Shown here: one piece after another, positions 42,762 to 53,633 of the stretch
Layout: each line of letters opens with the position of its first letter
How positions within the stretch are numbered: the stretch's first letter is position 1
Source: Bacteroidaceae bacterium
Lineage (GTDB): Bacteria > Bacteroidota > Bacteroidia > Bacteroidales > Bacteroidaceae
Assembly (NCBI GenBank): GCA_017650045.1
Contig: JAGCFP010000091.1
Span: 1-64,000 of the forward strand
Length of the DNA: 64,000 nt
Direction: 5' to 3'
Notes under the pieces: model-generated
The model's database searches: none
What the model saw: the letters and a program-made list of their open reading frames with translations, nothing else
What the model was told of the DNA's origin: nothing
Position numbers and translations under genes: made by a program

Positions 42762-43016
42762 GTTGGCAGTTTATGTCCTTTTTGTACAATCCTTGAAATG
42801 CTTTGAAGAGGAAAATTATCTCCTACACACAGAAAAATTATTTTTCTAACGAGGGAAAAATTTTTTCCTAACTAAGAAAAAATAAGGCCCTCTCTACGCA
42901 TTATTTGAGGATGTCCTTTTTGTACAATTTTGTCTTTGCAAAAGAGATGCTTCCCACTGTTGTTTTGGGAAGCATCTCTGCTGTTTTTACACCTTATTAT
43001 ATATATAAGGACGGAA
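42762..43016. repeat. AT-rich palindromic block between glycosyltransferase and efp
   Basis: The segment 42827-42886 holds several poly-A/poly-T palindromes (AAAAATTATTTTT, GGGAAAAATTTTTTCC, TTTTTTCCTAACTAAGAAAA). Parts of it, TTTTTTCCTAACTA and GAAAAATTATTTT..GAGGG, recur at 63591-63654. The efp terminator lies at the right end. No gene. Confidence 0.6.
42945..42977 (-). terminator. terminator of efp
   Basis: AGATGCTTCCCA (42945-42956) and TGGGAAGCATCT (42966-42977) form a perfect 12-bp stem downstream of efp; the U-tract on the minus strand is short (CTTTT). Confidence 0.75.
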
Positions 43017-43583
43017 TTAAACCTTTACACGACCCACATATGAACCATCACGTGTGTCAACTTCGATGGTTTCGCCCTCATTGATGAACAGAGGAACGCG
43101 AACGGTTGCTCCACTCTCAACGGTAGCAGGCTTCAGTGAGTTAGTAGCTGTATCACCCTTGACACCTGGCTCTGTGTAAGTGATCTTCATCTGAACCTTT
43201 ACAGGCAGGTCTGCATAAAGGATGGTCTCAGTGCTGGCATCAGACACCACTTCCACTACCATACCTTCGAGTAGGTAATCCACACCATTGATTTGCTCCT
43301 TGGCGATAGGTACCTGATCGTAAGTCTCCTGATTCATGAAGATGAAATCCTCACCCTCTTTATAGAGGAACTGGTAAGGACGGCGCTCAACGCGAACGTC
43401 TTCTAGTTTTTCACCGATGTTGAAGCGGCGCTCCAAAACGTAGCCGTTCACCACGTCTTTCAGCTTGGTGCGCATGAAAGTGTTACCCTTACCTGGCTTT
43501 ACATGCAGGAAGTCAATGCAGAAATACAGTTTGCCGTCCATGCGGATAGCTGTTCCGATTTTAATGTCTTGGGCATTAATCAT
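43017..43583 (-). CDS. efp: elongation factor P
   Basis: A 188-residue three-domain EF-P. The KOW-like N-domain carries FLHVKPGKGNTFMRTKLKD with Lys32 at the tip, the position that is modified in some bacteria; the second domain includes FMNQETYDQVPI and the C-terminal OB fold GATVRVPLFINEGETIEVDT. It helps ribosomes pass proline stretches. It starts divergently from rpmH, with a consensus promoter. No lysine-modifying gene is adjacent. Confidence 0.96.
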   Translation of the reverse strand: MINAQDIKIGTAIRMDGKLYFCIDFLHVKPGKGNTFMRTKLKDVVNGYVLERRFNIGEKLEDVRVERRPYQFLYKEGEDFIFMNQETYDQVPIAKEQINGVDYLLEGMVVEVVSDASTETILYADLPVKVQMKITYTEPGVKGDTATNSLKPATVESGATVRVPLFINEGETIEVDTRDGSYVGRVKV

Positions 43584-43651
43584 ACTCGTAATCTTTAATA
43601 TTTTGTACTATTTTGAATTGTCTTTGAGACGCAAATCTCTGATTTTGGGTA

Positions 43652-43683
43652 CAAAAATAATCCAAATCGATAAAAAATACAAA
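43652..43683 (-). promoter_or_regulatory. promoter of efp
   Basis: Minus strand: TTTG (43680-43683), 20 bases, TATTTTTG (43652-43659). Confidence 0.65.
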
Positions 43684-43710
43684 AAGTTGTGATATAAAAA
43701 GAGCGATTTC

Positions 43711-43741
43711 TTGGTTAATTTCGGAAAACTTTCTAATTTTG
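43711..43741 (+). promoter_or_regulatory. promoter of rpmH
   Basis: TTG (43711-43713), 20 bases, TAATTTTG (43734-43741). It is back-to-back with the efp promoter. Confidence 0.65.
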
Positions 43742-43787
43742 CAGCCCGATTGTGTGAGAATAATAACAATAAAAACGAAATATAGCA

Positions 43788-43949
43788 ATGAAAAGAACAT
43801 TCCAACCCTCAAACAGAAAGAGAAGAAACAAACATGGTTTCCGTGAGAGAATGGCTACTGCCAATGGTCGCAGAGTACTGGCAGCACGTCGCGCTAAGGG
43901 AAGAAAGAAGCTTACCATCTCTGATGAGTACAATGGCGTAAAGGCTTAA
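43788..43949 (+). CDS. rpmH: ribosomal protein bL34
   Basis: A 53-residue basic protein, [20 protein letters not shown], then [20 protein letters not shown], the near-invariant L34 sequence, with a short C-terminal extension ([12 protein letters not shown]). It is a structural protein of the large subunit. Monocistronic with its own promoter and terminator; the usual dnaA/rnpA neighbours are absent, as is common in Bacteroidetes. Confidence 0.97.
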   Translation: MKRTFQPSNRKRRNKHGFRERMATANGRRVLAARRAKGRKKLTISDEYNGVKA

Positions 43950-43977
43950 TGCTTTCTTAAACCTACAGAAGAAACAG

Positions 43978-44010
43978 AGCTGCAAAACACAGATTTTTGC
44001 AGCTTTTTTA
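43978..44010 (+). terminator. terminator of rpmH
   Basis: AGCTGCAAAA (43978-43987) pairs with TTTTGCAGCT (43995-44004), followed by TTTTTTA. Confidence 0.9.
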
Positions 44011-44038
44011 TTTACACCTTATTAATATATATAATAGC

Positions 44039-44344
44039 ATGGAAAATGATAACAAAATTCCGGAGATGAAGATAGACATCAGTAATGAAGTGGCAGAAGG
44101 TATTTACTCCAATCTTGCCGTGATCTCTCACTCTCCATCTGAGTTCGTTCTCGATTTTGTGAGGACACTGCCAAATGCCACTCCTCGTGTGAAGAGTCGC
44201 ATTGTGATGACGCCAGCGCATGTGAAACGCCTGATGATAGCACTGTCTGAAAACATCACAAAGTACGAACGTAAATTTGGGAAAATACACTTGCCAGAAG
44301 AGAGCAATACGGTAGTTTTTCCTGGAATCCAAGGTCAAGCCTGA
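44039..44344 (+). CDS. DUF3467 domain-containing protein
   Basis: A 101-residue cytoplasmic protein (MENDNKIPEMKIDISNEVAE) that spans the DUF3467 family: GIYSNLAVISHSPSEFVLDF, PRVKSRIVMTPAHVKRLMIA and LSENITKYERKFG. The function is unknown; members often sit beside transcription and ribosomal genes in Bacteroidetes, here directly before the rpsL operon. The ATG at 44039 is preferred to one 14 codons upstream, which lies within the rpmH terminator. Confidence 0.85.
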   Translation: MENDNKIPEMKIDISNEVAEGIYSNLAVISHSPSEFVLDFVRTLPNATPRVKSRIVMTPAHVKRLMIALSENITKYERKFGKIHLPEESNTVVFPGIQGQA

Positions 44345-44365
44345 ATTAAAAAGACTTAAAAGTGT

Positions 44366-44400
44366 GAAAAGATGCTAAATTTTGGCATCTTTTCGTCTTT
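44366..44400 (+). terminator. terminator of DUF3467 gene
   Basis: GAAAAGATGC (44366-44375) pairs with GCATCTTTTC (44385-44394), followed by GTCTTTTC. Confidence 0.85.
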
Positions 44401-44459
44401 TCTGGGCCCCTAAAGTCAAAAAATGGCTTGGGAGGTGATGAATATTCAAATATTATATG

Positions 44460-44602
44460 TATCTTTGCAGCCCAAAATGGGGGTAAACTATGCCCATTTG
44501 TGAGCTAATCCCTTGTAAAAGACCTGTAAAGGTCTGTTTAAGAGGGGGTTTTAGAAAGGAAAATAATAATAAAACAATAAATAATAATTAAAAACAAGTA
44601 AA
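44460..44602 (+). promoter_or_regulatory. -7 element and structured leader of the rpsL operon
   Basis: TATCTTTG (44460-44467) has no clear -33 partner. The leader of about 130 bases contains hairpins AAATGGG/CCCATTT (44475-44499) and AGACCT-GTAA-AGGTCT (44520-44535). These may mediate autoregulation by a ribosomal protein such as S7, as in other bacteria, but no specific site was matched. Confidence 0.5.
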
Positions 44603-44989
44603 ATGCCTACAATTCAGCAATTAGTAAGAAAAGGGCGTGCTGAGCTGAAGGACAAGAGCAAGTCTCCTGCCCTCGATTCATGCCCACAGAGACGTGGCGT
44701 TTGCGTGAGAGTATATACTACCACGCCAAAGAAGCCAAATTCAGCTATGCGTAAAGTAGCTCGTGTTCGTTTGACCAATGGTAAAGAGGTGAACTCTTAC
44801 ATCCCAGGTGAAGGTCACAACTTGCAGGAGCACTCTATCGTTCTGGTACGTGGCGGTCGTGTAAAGGATCTGCCAGGTGTACGTTATCACATCGTTCGTG
44901 GAACACTTGATACCGCAGGTGTAGCAAGTCGCACACAACGTCGTTCTAAGTATGGTGCTAAACGTCCTAAAGCAGCTAAGAAGAAATAA
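44603..44989 (+). CDS. rpsL: ribosomal protein uS12
   Basis: A 128-residue decoding-centre protein with the universally conserved [20 protein letters not shown] and [17 protein letters not shown] loops. Both lysine positions at which streptomycin-resistance changes arise are wild type ([14 protein letters not shown]). First gene of the str-type operon rpsL-rpsG-fusA. Confidence 0.98.
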   Translation: MPTIQQLVRKGRAELKDKSKSPALDSCPQRRGVCVRVYTTTPKKPNSAMRKVARVRLTNGKEVNSYIPGEGHNLQEHSIVLVRGGRVKDLPGVRYHIVRGTLDTAGVASRTQRRSKYGAKRPKAAKKK

Positions 44990-45112
44990 TTAATGTATAA
45001 CTAAGTTTTAGTCTTTTGGAAATTTTATCGGTTGAGTAAACCGCTCCGGAGGGAGAGGTTGAAGATGACAGAAACAAACAACCAAGAACGAAAACATTAT
45101 TTGTAAAAACAA

Positions 45113-45589
45113 ATGAGAAAAGCTAAACCAAAAAAGCACATCATCCTTCCGGATCCTGTGTTCAATGATGTGAAAGTGTCTAAGTTCGTAAATCACCTGA
45201 TGTACGATGGCAAGAAGAACATTTCTTACACCATTTTCTATGCCGCACTTGAAACCGTAAAGAAAAAACTTCAAAATGAAGAGAAGTCTGCCCTCGAAAT
45301 TTGGAAGCAGGCTCTTGACAACATTACCCCTCAGGTAGAGGTAAAGTCACGTCGTATCGGTGGTGCAACTTTCCAGGTGCCTACAGAAATCAGACCAGAC
45401 CGAAAAGAATCTATTTCAATGAAGAACATGATTTCCTTTGCACGTAAACGTGGTGGTAAGTCTATGGCTGAGAAGCTGGCTAATGAAATCGTTGATGCTT
45501 TCAACCAGCAGGGCGGTGCATTCAAGCGTAAGGAAGACATGCACAGAATGGCAGAGGCTAACCGCGCATTTGCACACTTTAGATTCTAA
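45113..45589 (+). CDS. rpsG: ribosomal protein uS7
   Basis: A 158-residue small-subunit head protein, the primary binder of the 3' domain of 16S r[59 protein letters not shown]. The 123-base gap after rpsL has no gene. Confidence 0.97.
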   Translation: MRKAKPKKHIILPDPVFNDVKVSKFVNHLMYDGKKNISYTIFYAALETVKKKLQNEEKSALEIWKQALDNITPQVEVKSRRIGGATFQVPTEIRPDRKESISMKNMISFARKRGGKSMAEKLANEIVDAFNQQGGAFKRKEDMHRMAEANRAFAHFRF

Positions 45590-45611
45590 TAAACAACGGT
45601 AATTAAGAAAG

Positions 45612-47729
45612 ATGTCTAAACAAGATCTACATTTGACGAGGAATATCGGTATCATGGCTCATATTGATGCCGGTAAGACTACTACATCAGAGCGTATTCT
45701 CTATTATACAGGTCTTACTCATAAGATTGGTGAGGTACACGACGGTGCTGCGACTATGGACTGGATGGTTCAGGAGCAGGAGCGTGGTATCACCATTACT
45801 TCAGCAGCTACTACTTGTCGCTGGAAGTGGAATGACCAGACCTACAAGATTAACCTGATTGACACTCCGGGACACGTGGACTTCACTGCTGAGGTGGAGC
45901 GTTCACTGCGCGTACTTGATGGTGCCGTGGCAACTTACAGTGCTGCTGATGGTGTTCAGCCACAGTCTGAAACTGTATGGCGTCAGGCAGATAAGTACAA
46001 TGTGCCCCGTCTCGGTTATGTGAACAAGATGGATCGCTCTGGTGCTGATTTCTTCGAAACCATTCGTCAGATGAAGGATATTCTCGGTGCTAACCCTTGT
46101 GCTATCCAGGTGCCTATCGGCGCAGAGGAAAACTTCAAGGGAGTGGTTGACCTCATTAAGATGAAGGCCATCCTGTGGCACGATGATACGATGGGGGCTG
46201 AATACGATGTAGAAGACATTCCTGCTTCTGTTATGGATGAGGCTGAGGAATGGAGAGACAAGATGCTGGAGAATGCAGCCAACTATGATGATACCCTTAT
46301 GGAGAAGTATCTGGAAGATCCTTCTACCATCACAGAGGAGGAAATCATAGCTGCGCTCAGAAAAGGAACCGTGACTATGGAACTTACTCCTGTATGCTGT
46401 GGCTCATCATACAAGAACAAGGGCGTTCAGCCTCTGCTCGACTATGTATGTGCCTTCCTGCCTTCTCCATTGGATACTCCTAACATCGTAGGTACGAACC
46501 CAGACACCAACGCAGAAGAAGAGCGCCGACCTGATGAGGATGAGCACACTTCTGCATTGGCATTTAAGATTGCTACCGATCCGTATGTAGGTCGTCTGAC
46601 ATACATCCGCGTATATTCTGGTAAGATCACTGCTGGATCTTATGTATATAACACCCGCAGTGGTAAGAAGGAGCGCATCTCACGTATGTTCCAGATGTTC
46701 TCCAACCACCAGAATCCGGTAGAAGAGATTGCTGCTGGTGATATCGGTGCAGTGGTAGGTTTGAAGGACATCCATACAGGTGACACCCTCTGTGATGAGA
46801 ATGCACCTATCATATTGGAGTCTATGGACTTCCCAGATCCTGTAATCGGAATTGCTGTAGAGCCAAAGACTCAGAAGGATATGGAGAAACTTTCCAACGG
46901 CCTTTCTAAATTGGCAGAGGAAGATCCTACCTTCACTGTTCGCACTGACGAGCAGAGTGGTCAGACCATCATTTCAGGTATGGGTGAGCTTCACCTCGAT
47001 ATCATCATCGACCGTCTGAAACGTGAATTCAAGGTAGAGTGCAACCAGGGTAAGCCTCAGGTGAACTACAAGGAAGCTGTTTCTAAGACAGTGAACCTTC
47101 GTGAACTCTACAAGAAGCAGTCGGGTGGTCGTGGTAAGTATGCAGACATCATCGTTAATGTGGGTCCAGTTGATGAGGACTTTAAGGAGGGTGGTCTGCA
47201 GTTTATCAACTCAGTGACAGGTGGTAATATTCCAAAGGAGTTTATTCCTTCAGTTCAGAAGGGTTTCGAAACTGCCATGAGAAACGGTGTGCTTGGCGGT
47301 TATCCACTCGATTCTCTGAAGGTAGAGCTGGTAGATGGTTCATTCCATCCAGTAGACTCCGATCAGCTGTCATTTGAGATTTGTGCTATTCAGGCCTACA
47401 AGAATGCTGCTGCTAAGGCAGGTCCAGTATTGTTGGAGCCTATTATGAAGTTGGAGGTTGTTACTCCTGAAGAGAACATGGGTGACGTGATTGGTGACCT
47501 TAACAAGCGTCGTGGCCAGGTAGAAGGTATGGAATCTACCCGTTCTGGTGCTCGCATCGTGAAGGCCATGGTACCACTGGCAGAAATGTTCGGCTATGTG
47601 ACAGACTTGCGTACCATTACCTCTGGACGTGCAACTTCTTCAATGACCTATGATCATCACGCTCCACTTTCCAAGAGTATTGCTGCTGCAGTGCTCGAAG
47701 AAGTGAAGGGACGTGTTGATTTGCTTTAA
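45612..47729 (+). CDS. fusA: elongation factor G
   Basis: A 705-residue translocase GTPase with G1 [12 protein letters not shown], switch [10 protein letters not shown] and G4 NKMDRSGAD motifs, followed by domains II-V ([18 protein letters not shown] in domain IV and the [15 protein letters not shown] [15 protein letters not shown] in V). It drives tRNA-mRNA movement. No tuf gene follows; rpsJ is next, an arrangement seen in Bacteroidetes. Confidence 0.97.
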   Translation: MSKQDLHLTRNIGIMAHIDAGKTTTSERILYYTGLTHKIGEVHDGAATMDWMVQEQERGITITSAATTCRWKWNDQTYKINLIDTPGHVDFTAEVERSLRVLDGAVATYSAADGVQPQSETVWRQADKYNVPRLGYVNKMDRSGADFFETIRQMKDILGANPCAIQVPIGAEENFKGVVDLIKMKAILWHDDTMGAEYDVEDIPASVMDEAEEWRDKMLENAANYDDTLMEKYLEDPSTITEEEIIAALRKGTVTMELTPVCCGSSYKNKGVQPLLDYVCAFLPSPLDTPNIVGTNPDTNAEEERRPDEDEHTSALAFKIATDPYVGRLTYIRVYSGKITAGSYVYNTRSGKKERISRMFQMFSNHQNPVEEIAAGDIGAVVGLKDIHTGDTLCDENAPIILESMDFPDPVIGIAVEPKTQKDMEKLSNGLSKLAEEDPTFTVRTDEQSGQTIISGMGELHLDIIIDRLKREFKVECNQGKPQVNYKEAVSKTVNLRELYKKQSGGRGKYADIIVNVGPVDEDFKEGGLQFINSVTGGNIPKEFIPSVQKGFETAMRNGVLGGYPLDSLKVELVDGSFHPVDSDQLSFEICAIQAYKNAAAKAGPVLLEPIMKLEVVTPEENMGDVIGDLNKRRGQVEGMESTRSGARIVKAMVPLAEMFGYVTDLRTITSGRATSSMTYDHHAPLSKSIAAAVLEEVKGRVDLL

Positions 47730-47735
47730 AACAAA

Positions 47736-47785
47736 TGTGGAATATCCCCGGGTTAGCATATGACTCTTAATCTGCGGCTTCCACA
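47736..47785 (+). promoter_or_regulatory. stem-loop leader before rpsJ
   Basis: TGTGGAA (47736-47742) pairs with TTCCACA (47779-47785) around a GC-rich interior, in the 87-base spacer between fusA and rpsJ. A possible regulatory or processing structure at the head of the S10 gene cluster. Confidence 0.45.
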
Positions 47786-47816
47786 CATTATTAATATTAT
47801 TAACTAAAAACTAAAA

Positions 47817-48122
47817 ATGAGTCAGAAAATTAGAATTAAATTGAAATCTTACGACCACACTTTGGTTGACAAGTCAGCAGAGCGTATCGTAAAGACAGTG
47901 AAAGCAACAGGTGCTATCGTCAGTGGTCCTATTCCATTGCCAACTCACAAGCGTATTTTCACTGTAAACCGATCCACTTTCGTGAACAAGAAGTCACGCG
48001 AGCAGTTCCAGCTCTCTTCTTTCAAGAGACTGATTGACATCTATAGCTCTACAGCTAAGACCGTAGATGCATTGATGAAGCTGGAGTTACCTAGTGGTGT
48101 GGAAGTAGAAATCAAAGTGTAA
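47817..48122 (+). CDS. rpsJ: ribosomal protein uS10
   Basis: A 101-residue protein with [20 protein letters not shown] and the conserved [24 protein letters not shown] segment ([18 protein letters not shown]). Small-subunit head protein, also the NusE antitermination factor. Confidence 0.97.
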   Translation: MSQKIRIKLKSYDHTLVDKSAERIVKTVKATGAIVSGPIPLPTHKRIFTVNRSTFVNKKSREQFQLSSFKRLIDIYSSTAKTVDALMKLELPSGVEVEIKV

Positions 48123-48141
48123 GTTTTAAAAATTTAGAGAA

Positions 48142-48759
48142 ATGCCAGGATTATTAGGAAAGAAAATCGGAATGACATCCGTTTTCAGTGCCGATGGTAA
48201 GAATGTACCATGCACTGTTATCGAAGCAGGTCCTTGTGTAGTTACTCAAGTTAAGACAGTAGAGAAAGATGGTTATGCTGCCATTCAGCTGGGTTTCCAG
48301 GATGCAACGGAGAAGCGTACAACCAAAGCTCTGATGGGTCATTTCAAGAAGGCTGGAGTAACTCCCAAGAAACACTTGGCCGAGTTCAAAGAATTTGAGA
48401 CAGAGTTAAATCTGGGTGATACCGTAAGCGTAGAGCTGTTCGATGGAGCAGAGTTCGTTGATGTTATCGGTACTTCCAAAGGTAAAGGTTTCCAAGGTGT
48501 AGTAAAGAGACATCACTTCGGTGGTGTAGGTCAGGCTACACACGGACAGCACAACCGCGCCCGCAAACCGGGTTCTATCGGTGCTTGCTCATACCCTGCA
48601 AAGGTATTTAAGGGAATGCGTATGGGTGGCCAGATGGGTAACCAGCGCGTGACTGTTCAGAACCTGCGAGTATTAAAAGTGATTCCTGAGCACAACCTGC
48701 TTTTGATTAAGGGTTCTGTTCCAGGATGGAAAAATTCAATCGTTTTAATTGAGAAATAA
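48142..48759 (+). CDS. rplC: ribosomal protein uL3
   Basis: A 205-residue large-subunit protein: [56 protein letters not shown]. It assembles early near the 3' end of 23S rRNA; its loop nears the peptidyl-transferase centre. Its stop codon overlaps the rplD start by one base. Confidence 0.97.
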   Translation: MPGLLGKKIGMTSVFSADGKNVPCTVIEAGPCVVTQVKTVEKDGYAAIQLGFQDATEKRTTKALMGHFKKAGVTPKKHLAEFKEFETELNLGDTVSVELFDGAEFVDVIGTSKGKGFQGVVKRHHFGGVGQATHGQHNRARKPGSIGACSYPAKVFKGMRMGGQMGNQRVTVQNLRVLKVIPEHNLLLIKGSVPGWKNSIVLIEK

Positions 48760-49385
48760 TGGAAGTTAACGTTTATAACATCAAAGGTGAAGACACCGGA
48801 AGAAAGATTGCGTTAAACGATTCTATCTTCGGAATTGAGCCCAATGACCATGCTATCTACATGGACGTGAAGCTGATCATGGCTAATAAGCGTCAGGGTA
48901 CACATAAGTCAAAGGAAAGAAGTGAAGTAAGCCATTCTACTCGTAAGATTGGCCGTCAGAAAGGTGGTGGCGGTGCACGCCGTGGTGACTTGAACTCACC
49001 AGTACTTGTTGGTGGTGGTCGTGTTTTTGGTCCTACTCCAAGAGACTACTCTTTCAAATTGAATAAAAAAGTGAAAAGTCTGGCCCGTAAGTCAGCCCTC
49101 TCATATAAGGCTCAGAACAATGCTATTTTGGTAGTTGAAGATTTCAATTTTGAGGCTCCAAAGACCAAGGAATTTGTTGCAGTCTTAAATAATCTTAAAG
49201 TTCCTGATAAAAAGCTACTTTTAATTTTACCAGAAGCTAATAAAAACGTATATTTGTCGGCTCGTAATTTGCAGCGTGCAAACGTAGAGACAATCTCAGG
49301 TTTAAATACTTACAATGTATTGAACGCTGGGGTTGTTGTGTTTACTGAAAAGTCACTTTCTGCAATCGACAATATCTTAGTTTAA
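48759..49385 (+). CDS. rplD: ribosomal protein uL4
   Basis: A 208-residue protein with [20 protein letters not shown] (exit-tunnel loop) and the [20 protein letters not shown] segment. It lines the peptide exit tunnel. In E. coli L4 autoregulates the S10 operon; a leader hairpin lies before rpsJ here, but the link is not shown. Confidence 0.97.
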   Translation: MEVNVYNIKGEDTGRKIALNDSIFGIEPNDHAIYMDVKLIMANKRQGTHKSKERSEVSHSTRKIGRQKGGGGARRGDLNSPVLVGGGRVFGPTPRDYSFKLNKKVKSLARKSALSYKAQNNAILVVEDFNFEAPKTKEFVAVLNNLKVPDKKLLLILPEANKNVYLSARNLQRANVETISGLNTYNVLNAGVVVFTEKSLSAIDNILV

Positions 49386-49408
49386 TTAATAGTTAGGAGG
49401 CTTTAATA

Positions 49409-49702
49409 ATGGCATATATCGTTAAACCGTTAGTAACAGAGAAGATGACGGCAGCTACCGAGAAGATGAGCAATCGTTTCGGTTTCATTGTTCGTCCAGA
49501 GGCTTCTAAGCTTGACATTAAGAAAGAGGTTGAGTCTTTGTATAAAGTGAATGTAGTGAGTGTAAACACCATGAATTATGACGGAAAGCAGAAGTCACGT
49601 TATACAAGAAGTGGTATTATCAGCGGTCGCACCAATAGATTCAAGAAAGCTATTGTGACCCTGAAGGAAGGTGAGACTATTGATTTTTATAGCAATATTT
49701 AA
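49409..49702 (+). CDS. rplW: ribosomal protein uL23
   Basis: A 97-residue protein ([40 protein letters not shown]) at the tunnel exit, docking site for trigger factor and SRP. Unusually for this genome, it has a strong Shine-Dalgarno sequence TAGGAGG (49394-49400), 8 bases before ATG. Confidence 0.96.
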   Translation: MAYIVKPLVTEKMTAATEKMSNRFGFIVRPEASKLDIKKEVESLYKVNVVSVNTMNYDGKQKSRYTRSGIISGRTNRFKKAIVTLKEGETIDFYSNI

Positions 49703-49707
49703 TAGAA

Positions 49708-50532
49708 ATGGCAGTACGTAAATTTAAGCCCACAACACCAGGGCAGAGACATAAGATTATTGGTACTTTCGAAGAAGTTACTGCACGAGTACCAGAGAAA
49801 TCTCTCGTAGTTGGTAAGAGGTCAACAGGTGGACGTAACAATCAGGGTAAGATGACTATGCGCTACTTAGGTGGTGGCCATAAGAGAGCTTACCGTATTA
49901 TCGACTTCAAGAGAAATAAAGATGGTGTTCCAGCAGTGGTTAAGACAATCGAATACGATCCAAACCGTTCGGCTCGTATTGCTTTGTTGTTCTACGCTGA
50001 TGGTGAGAAGAGATATATTATTGCTCCCAATGGATTGCAAGTAGGTGCAAAATTGATGTCAGGCGCAGAGGCTGCTCCTGAGGTTGGTAACGCACTTCCA
50101 TTGCAGAACATCCCTGTGGGTACTGTAATTCACAACATTGAGTTGCGTCCTGGTCAGGGTGCTGCATTGGTTCGCTCAGCAGGTAACTTTGCTCAGCTCA
50201 CTTCGAGAGAAGGTGGCTACTGCGTAATTAAGTTGCCTTCAGGTGAACTTCGTAAGATCCTGTCAACCTGTAAGGCTACCATCGGTAGTGTAGGTAATTC
50301 AGATCATGGTCTGGAGAGCTCAGGTAAGGCAGGCCGTTCTCGTTGGTTGGGACGTCGTCCTCACAACCGTGGTGTCGTTATGAACCCAGTTGATCACCCA
50401 ATGGGTGGTGGTGAAGGACGTGCTTCAGGTGGTCATCCACGCTCTCGTAAGGGTCTTTACTCTAAGGGCTTGAAGACTAGAGCTCCTAAGAAGCAGTCTA
50501 ATAAGTATATTATTGAGAGAAGAAAGAAGTAA
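49708..50532 (+). CDS. rplB: ribosomal protein uL2
   Basis: A 274-residue core protein: [40 protein letters not shown], and C-terminal [20 protein letters not shown], containing the conserved His needed for peptidyl transfer assembly. Spans both L2 domains at standard length. Confidence 0.98.
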   Translation: MAVRKFKPTTPGQRHKIIGTFEEVTARVPEKSLVVGKRSTGGRNNQGKMTMRYLGGGHKRAYRIIDFKRNKDGVPAVVKTIEYDPNRSARIALLFYADGEKRYIIAPNGLQVGAKLMSGAEAAPEVGNALPLQNIPVGTVIHNIELRPGQGAALVRSAGNFAQLTSREGGYCVIKLPSGELRKILSTCKATIGSVGNSDHGLESSGKAGRSRWLGRRPHNRGVVMNPVDHPMGGGEGRASGGHPRSRKGLYSKGLKTRAPKKQSNKYIIERRKK

Positions 50533-50553
50533 CCTGATAAAATTGAGTAAATT

Positions 50554-50820
50554 ATGAGTCGTTCATTAAAAAAAGGTCCGTATATCAACGTTAAACTTGA
50601 GAAGAAAGTGCTTGCTATGAATGAGTCTGGCAAGAAGGATGTTGTAAAGACTTGGGCCAGAGCTTCAATGATTTCGCCTGATTTTGTTGGGCATACAATT
50701 GCAGTTCACAACGGTAATAAATTTATTCCTGTTTATGTTACTGAAAACATGGTAGGTCACAAGTTGGGTGAATTTGCTCCTACTCGTACCTTCAAGGGTC
50801 ATTCAGGTAATCGTAAATAA
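50554..50820 (+). CDS. rpsS: ribosomal protein uS19
   Basis: An 88-residue protein, [20 protein letters not shown] and [37 protein letters not shown]. Small-subunit head protein that forms a complex with S13. Confidence 0.97.
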   Translation: MSRSLKKGPYINVKLEKKVLAMNESGKKDVVKTWARASMISPDFVGHTIAVHNGNKFIPVYVTENMVGHKLGEFAPTRTFKGHSGNRK

Positions 50821-50854
50821 TGGGATTCACTAGAATAATAAAAGTAGATATATA

Positions 50855-51265
50855 ATGGGAGCAAGAAAGAAATTAGCGGCTGAAAAGATAAAAGAAGCCA
50901 AAAAGACCATGTATTTTGCTAAATTGCAAGATGTTCCTACTTCCCCAAGAAAGATGCGCCTTGTTGTGGACATGATCCGTGGCATGGAGGTAAACAGAGC
51001 GCTTGGTGTTTTGAAGTTCTCTTCAAAAGCACCTGCAGCAAGAGTTGAGAAATTGCTGCGCTCTGCGATTGCAAACTGGGAGGCTAAGAACGAGCGCAAG
51101 GCAGAAAATGGCGAGTTGTTTGTTACGGAAGTGTATGTTGATGGTGGCGCAACGCTCAAGAGAATGAGACCAGCTCCACAGGGTAGAGGATATAGAATCC
51201 GTAAGCGTTCTAACCATGTGACTTTGTTCGTTGGTGCTAAGAATAATAACGAAGATCAAAATTAA
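50855..51265 (+). CDS. rplV: ribosomal protein uL22
   Basis: A 136-residue protein with [20 protein letters not shown] and the tunnel beta-hairpin region [20 protein letters not shown]. Its hairpin narrows the exit tunnel where macrolides bind; no deletion of the hairpin is visible. Confidence 0.97.
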   Translation: MGARKKLAAEKIKEAKKTMYFAKLQDVPTSPRKMRLVVDMIRGMEVNRALGVLKFSSKAPAARVEKLLRSAIANWEAKNERKAENGELFVTEVYVDGGATLKRMRPAPQGRGYRIRKRSNHVTLFVGAKNNNEDQN

Positions 51266-51270
51266 GTAAG

Positions 51271-51996
51271 ATGGGACAAAAAGTTAATCCAATTAGCAAT
51301 CGTTTAGGAATCGTAAGAGGTTGGGATTCCAATTGGTACGGTGGTAAGAACTTCGGAGATGCTCTGTTGGAAGACAGCAAGCTCCGCAAGTATCTGAACG
51401 TTCGTCTTGCTAAGGCCAGCGTTTCAAGAATCATTATCGAGCGTACACTGAAACTTGTGACTATCACTATTTGCACTGCACGTCCAGGCGTAGTGATCGG
51501 TAAGGGTGGTCAGGATGTTGATAAGTTGAAAGAGGAGTTGAAGAAGATTACCGACAAGGATATTCAGATTAATATTTTTGAAATCAAGCGTCCAGAACTC
51601 GATGCTGTGATTGTTGCAAATAACATTGCCCGCCAGGTGGAGGGTAAGATTGCATACCGTCGTGCCATTAAGATGGCAATCGCCAATACCATGCGTATGG
51701 GTGCTGAGGGTATTAAGGTGCAGATCTCTGGTCGTCTGAATGGTGCTGAAATGGCTCGTTCAGAGATGTATAAGGAAGGAAGAACCCCATTGCATACTTT
51801 CCGTGCAGACATTGACTACTGTCAGTGCGATGCACATACCAAGGTAGGTGTTCAGGGTGTAAAGGTTTGGATTTGCCGTGGTGAGGTATATGAGAAGCGT
51901 GATTTGGCACCAAACTTCAGCCAGACTAAGGAAAGTGGTCGTCCAGGAAATAGTAATGGCGGCAAGAACTTCAAAAGAAAGAAAAATAATCGCTAA
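51271..51996 (+). CDS. rpsC: ribosomal protein uS3
   Basis: A 241-residue protein: [20 protein letters not shown], a KH domain around [20 protein letters not shown], and C-terminal [20 protein letters not shown], with an Asn/Lys-rich tail ([15 protein letters not shown]). Lines the mRNA entry channel. Confidence 0.97.
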   Translation: MGQKVNPISNRLGIVRGWDSNWYGGKNFGDALLEDSKLRKYLNVRLAKASVSRIIIERTLKLVTITICTARPGVVIGKGGQDVDKLKEELKKITDKDIQINIFEIKRPELDAVIVANNIARQVEGKIAYRRAIKMAIANTMRMGAEGIKVQISGRLNGAEMARSEMYKEGRTPLHTFRADIDYCQCDAHTKVGVQGVKVWICRGEVYEKRDLAPNFSQTKESGRPGNSNGGKNFKRKKNNR

Positions 51997-52017
51997 CAGA
52001 TTTGATTTTTAGAAATT

Positions 52018-52449
52018 ATGTTACAACCGAAAAGGACTAAATACAGAAGACCGCAAGACGGACGCGGAAGAAGAGGTAATGCTTATAGAGGCACTACGCT
52101 TGCGTTCGGCTCATTCGGTATCAAGGCTTTGCAGCCAAAATGGATTACTGCACAGCAGATTGAGGCTGCCCGTATCGCAGTGACTCGTTACATGCAGCGT
52201 GAAGGTCAGGTATGGCTCCGCATTTTCCCCGACAAACCTATTACTCGCAAGCCAGCTGACGTGCGTATGGGTAAAGGTAAAGGTGATCCTGCAGGATGGG
52301 TATGCCCAGTATATCCTGGTCGTATTCTGATTGAAATTGATGGTGTTCCTTTTGATGTTGCTAAAGAAGCTTTGCGCTTAGCTGCTCAGAAGTTCCCTAT
52401 TACAACTAAGTTTGTAGTAAGACGTGATTACGATATTCAAAATCAATAA
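52018..52449 (+). CDS. rplP: ribosomal protein uL16
   Basis: A 143-residue protein, [60 protein letters not shown]. Contacts the A-site tRNA; the loop with the conserved Arg/Met used in E. coli for hydroxylation is present ([10 protein letters not shown]). Confidence 0.97.
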   Translation: MLQPKRTKYRRPQDGRGRRGNAYRGTTLAFGSFGIKALQPKWITAQQIEAARIAVTRYMQREGQVWLRIFPDKPITRKPADVRMGKGKGDPAGWVCPVYPGRILIEIDGVPFDVAKEALRLAAQKFPITTKFVVRRDYDIQNQ

Positions 52450-52461
52450 TGCGTAAGAATT

Positions 52462-52656
52462 ATGAAAATAGCAGAAATTAGAGAATTAACTACCAATGAT
52501 TTGGTAGAGAGAATAGAGGCCGAGGTTGCCAATTATCATCAGTTGCTGTTGAATCACTCTATCTCTCCATTAGACAATCCTGCTGAAATCAAAAAATTAC
52601 GCAGGACTATTGCGCGTATGAAGACCGTATTGCGCGAAAGAGAACTTAACAAATAA
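52462..52656 (+). CDS. rpmC: ribosomal protein uL29
   Basis: A 64-residue two-helix protein ([39 protein letters not shown]) near the tunnel exit, beside L23. Confidence 0.95.
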   Translation: MKIAEIRELTTNDLVERIEAEVANYHQLLLNHSISPLDNPAEIKKLRRTIARMKTVLRERELNK

Positions 52657-52667
52657 TGATCAGCTCC

Positions 52668-52925
52668 ATGGAAGAAAGAAATTTAAGAAAAGAAAGATCA
52701 GGTGTTGTCATCAGCAATAAGATGGATAAGTCTGTTGTTGTTGCTACTACTTTTAAGGAGAAGCACCCTTTATATGGTAAGTTTGTCAAGAAGACAAAGA
52801 AATACCATGCTCATGATGAAAATAATGAGTGTAATGTTGGAGATACCGTACGCATCATGGAAACTCGTCCGCTGAGCAAAACTAAGAGATGGAGAGTAGT
52901 TGAAATAATTGAAAAAGCTAAGTAA
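52668..52925 (+). CDS. rpsQ: ribosomal protein uS17
   Basis: An 85-residue protein starting [20 protein letters not shown] with [20 protein letters not shown] and [20 protein letters not shown]. The ATG at 52668 is preferred over one at 52656 that overlaps the rpmC stop, because it matches the family's N-terminus. Binds the 5' domain of 16S rRNA. Confidence 0.95.
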   Translation: MEERNLRKERSGVVISNKMDKSVVVATTFKEKHPLYGKFVKKTKKYHAHDENNECNVGDTVRIMETRPLSKTKRWRVVEIIEKAK

Positions 52926-52927
52926 TT

Positions 52928-53293
52928 ATGATACAAGTAGAATCCAAACTTACAGTATGCGATAACAGCGGTGCGAAAGATTGCATTTGCATCCGTGTAC
53001 TTGGTAGTACTGGTCGCCGTTACGCTTCACTTGGTGACATTATCGTGGTGGCTGTTCAGAATGTCATCCCATCAAGTGACCTGAAAAAAGGTGCAGTGTC
53101 TAAGGCTTTGATTGTTCGCACAAAGAAAGAAGTACGTCGTGCAGACGGCTCTTATATTCGTTTTGATGATAATGCATGTGTTCTGTTGAACAATGCAGGT
53201 GAGTTGAGAGGTAGCCGTATCTTTGGCCCAGTTGCACGTGAATTGCGCGCAGCAAACATGAAAGTGGTGTCACTCGCTCCTGAAGTACTTTAA
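52928..53293 (+). CDS. rplN: ribosomal protein uL14
   Basis: A 121-residue beta-barrel protein ([60 protein letters not shown]) forming an intersubunit bridge. Starts 2 bases after rpsQ. Confidence 0.97.
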   Translation: MIQVESKLTVCDNSGAKDCICIRVLGSTGRRYASLGDIIVVAVQNVIPSSDLKKGAVSKALIVRTKKEVRRADGSYIRFDDNACVLLNNAGELRGSRIFGPVARELRAANMKVVSLAPEVL

Positions 53294-53312
53294 TCTATTA
53301 AAGTTTTAAGAA

Positions 53313-53633
53313 ATGAGTAAATTACATATCAAGAAGAATGACACAGTCTATGTAAATGCCGGTGAAGATAAGGGCAAGACTGGTCGCGTTTTGAAGGTTC
53401 TTGTTGAGAAGAACCGTGCCATCGTTGAGGGCATCAATATGGTGTCTAAGAGCACTAAACCTAATGCTAAGAACCCACAGGGTGGTATTGTAAAGCAGGA
53501 AGCTCCGATACACATCTCTAACCTGAATGTAGTTGACCCTAAAACAGGTAAACCAACTCGCATTGGTCGTAGAATGGGTGAGAATGGCAAATTAGTACGT
53601 TACGCTAAAAAATCAGGAGAGGAGATTAAGTGA
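53313..53633 (+). CDS. rplX: ribosomal protein uL24
   Basis: A 106-residue KOW-domain protein: [60 protein letters not shown]. An assembly initiator of the large subunit. Its stop codon shares one base with the rplE start. Confidence 0.97.
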   Translation: MSKLHIKKNDTVYVNAGEDKGKTGRVLKVLVEKNRAIVEGINMVSKSTKPNAKNPQGGIVKQEAPIHISNLNVVDPKTGKPTRIGRRMGENGKLVRYAKKSGEEIK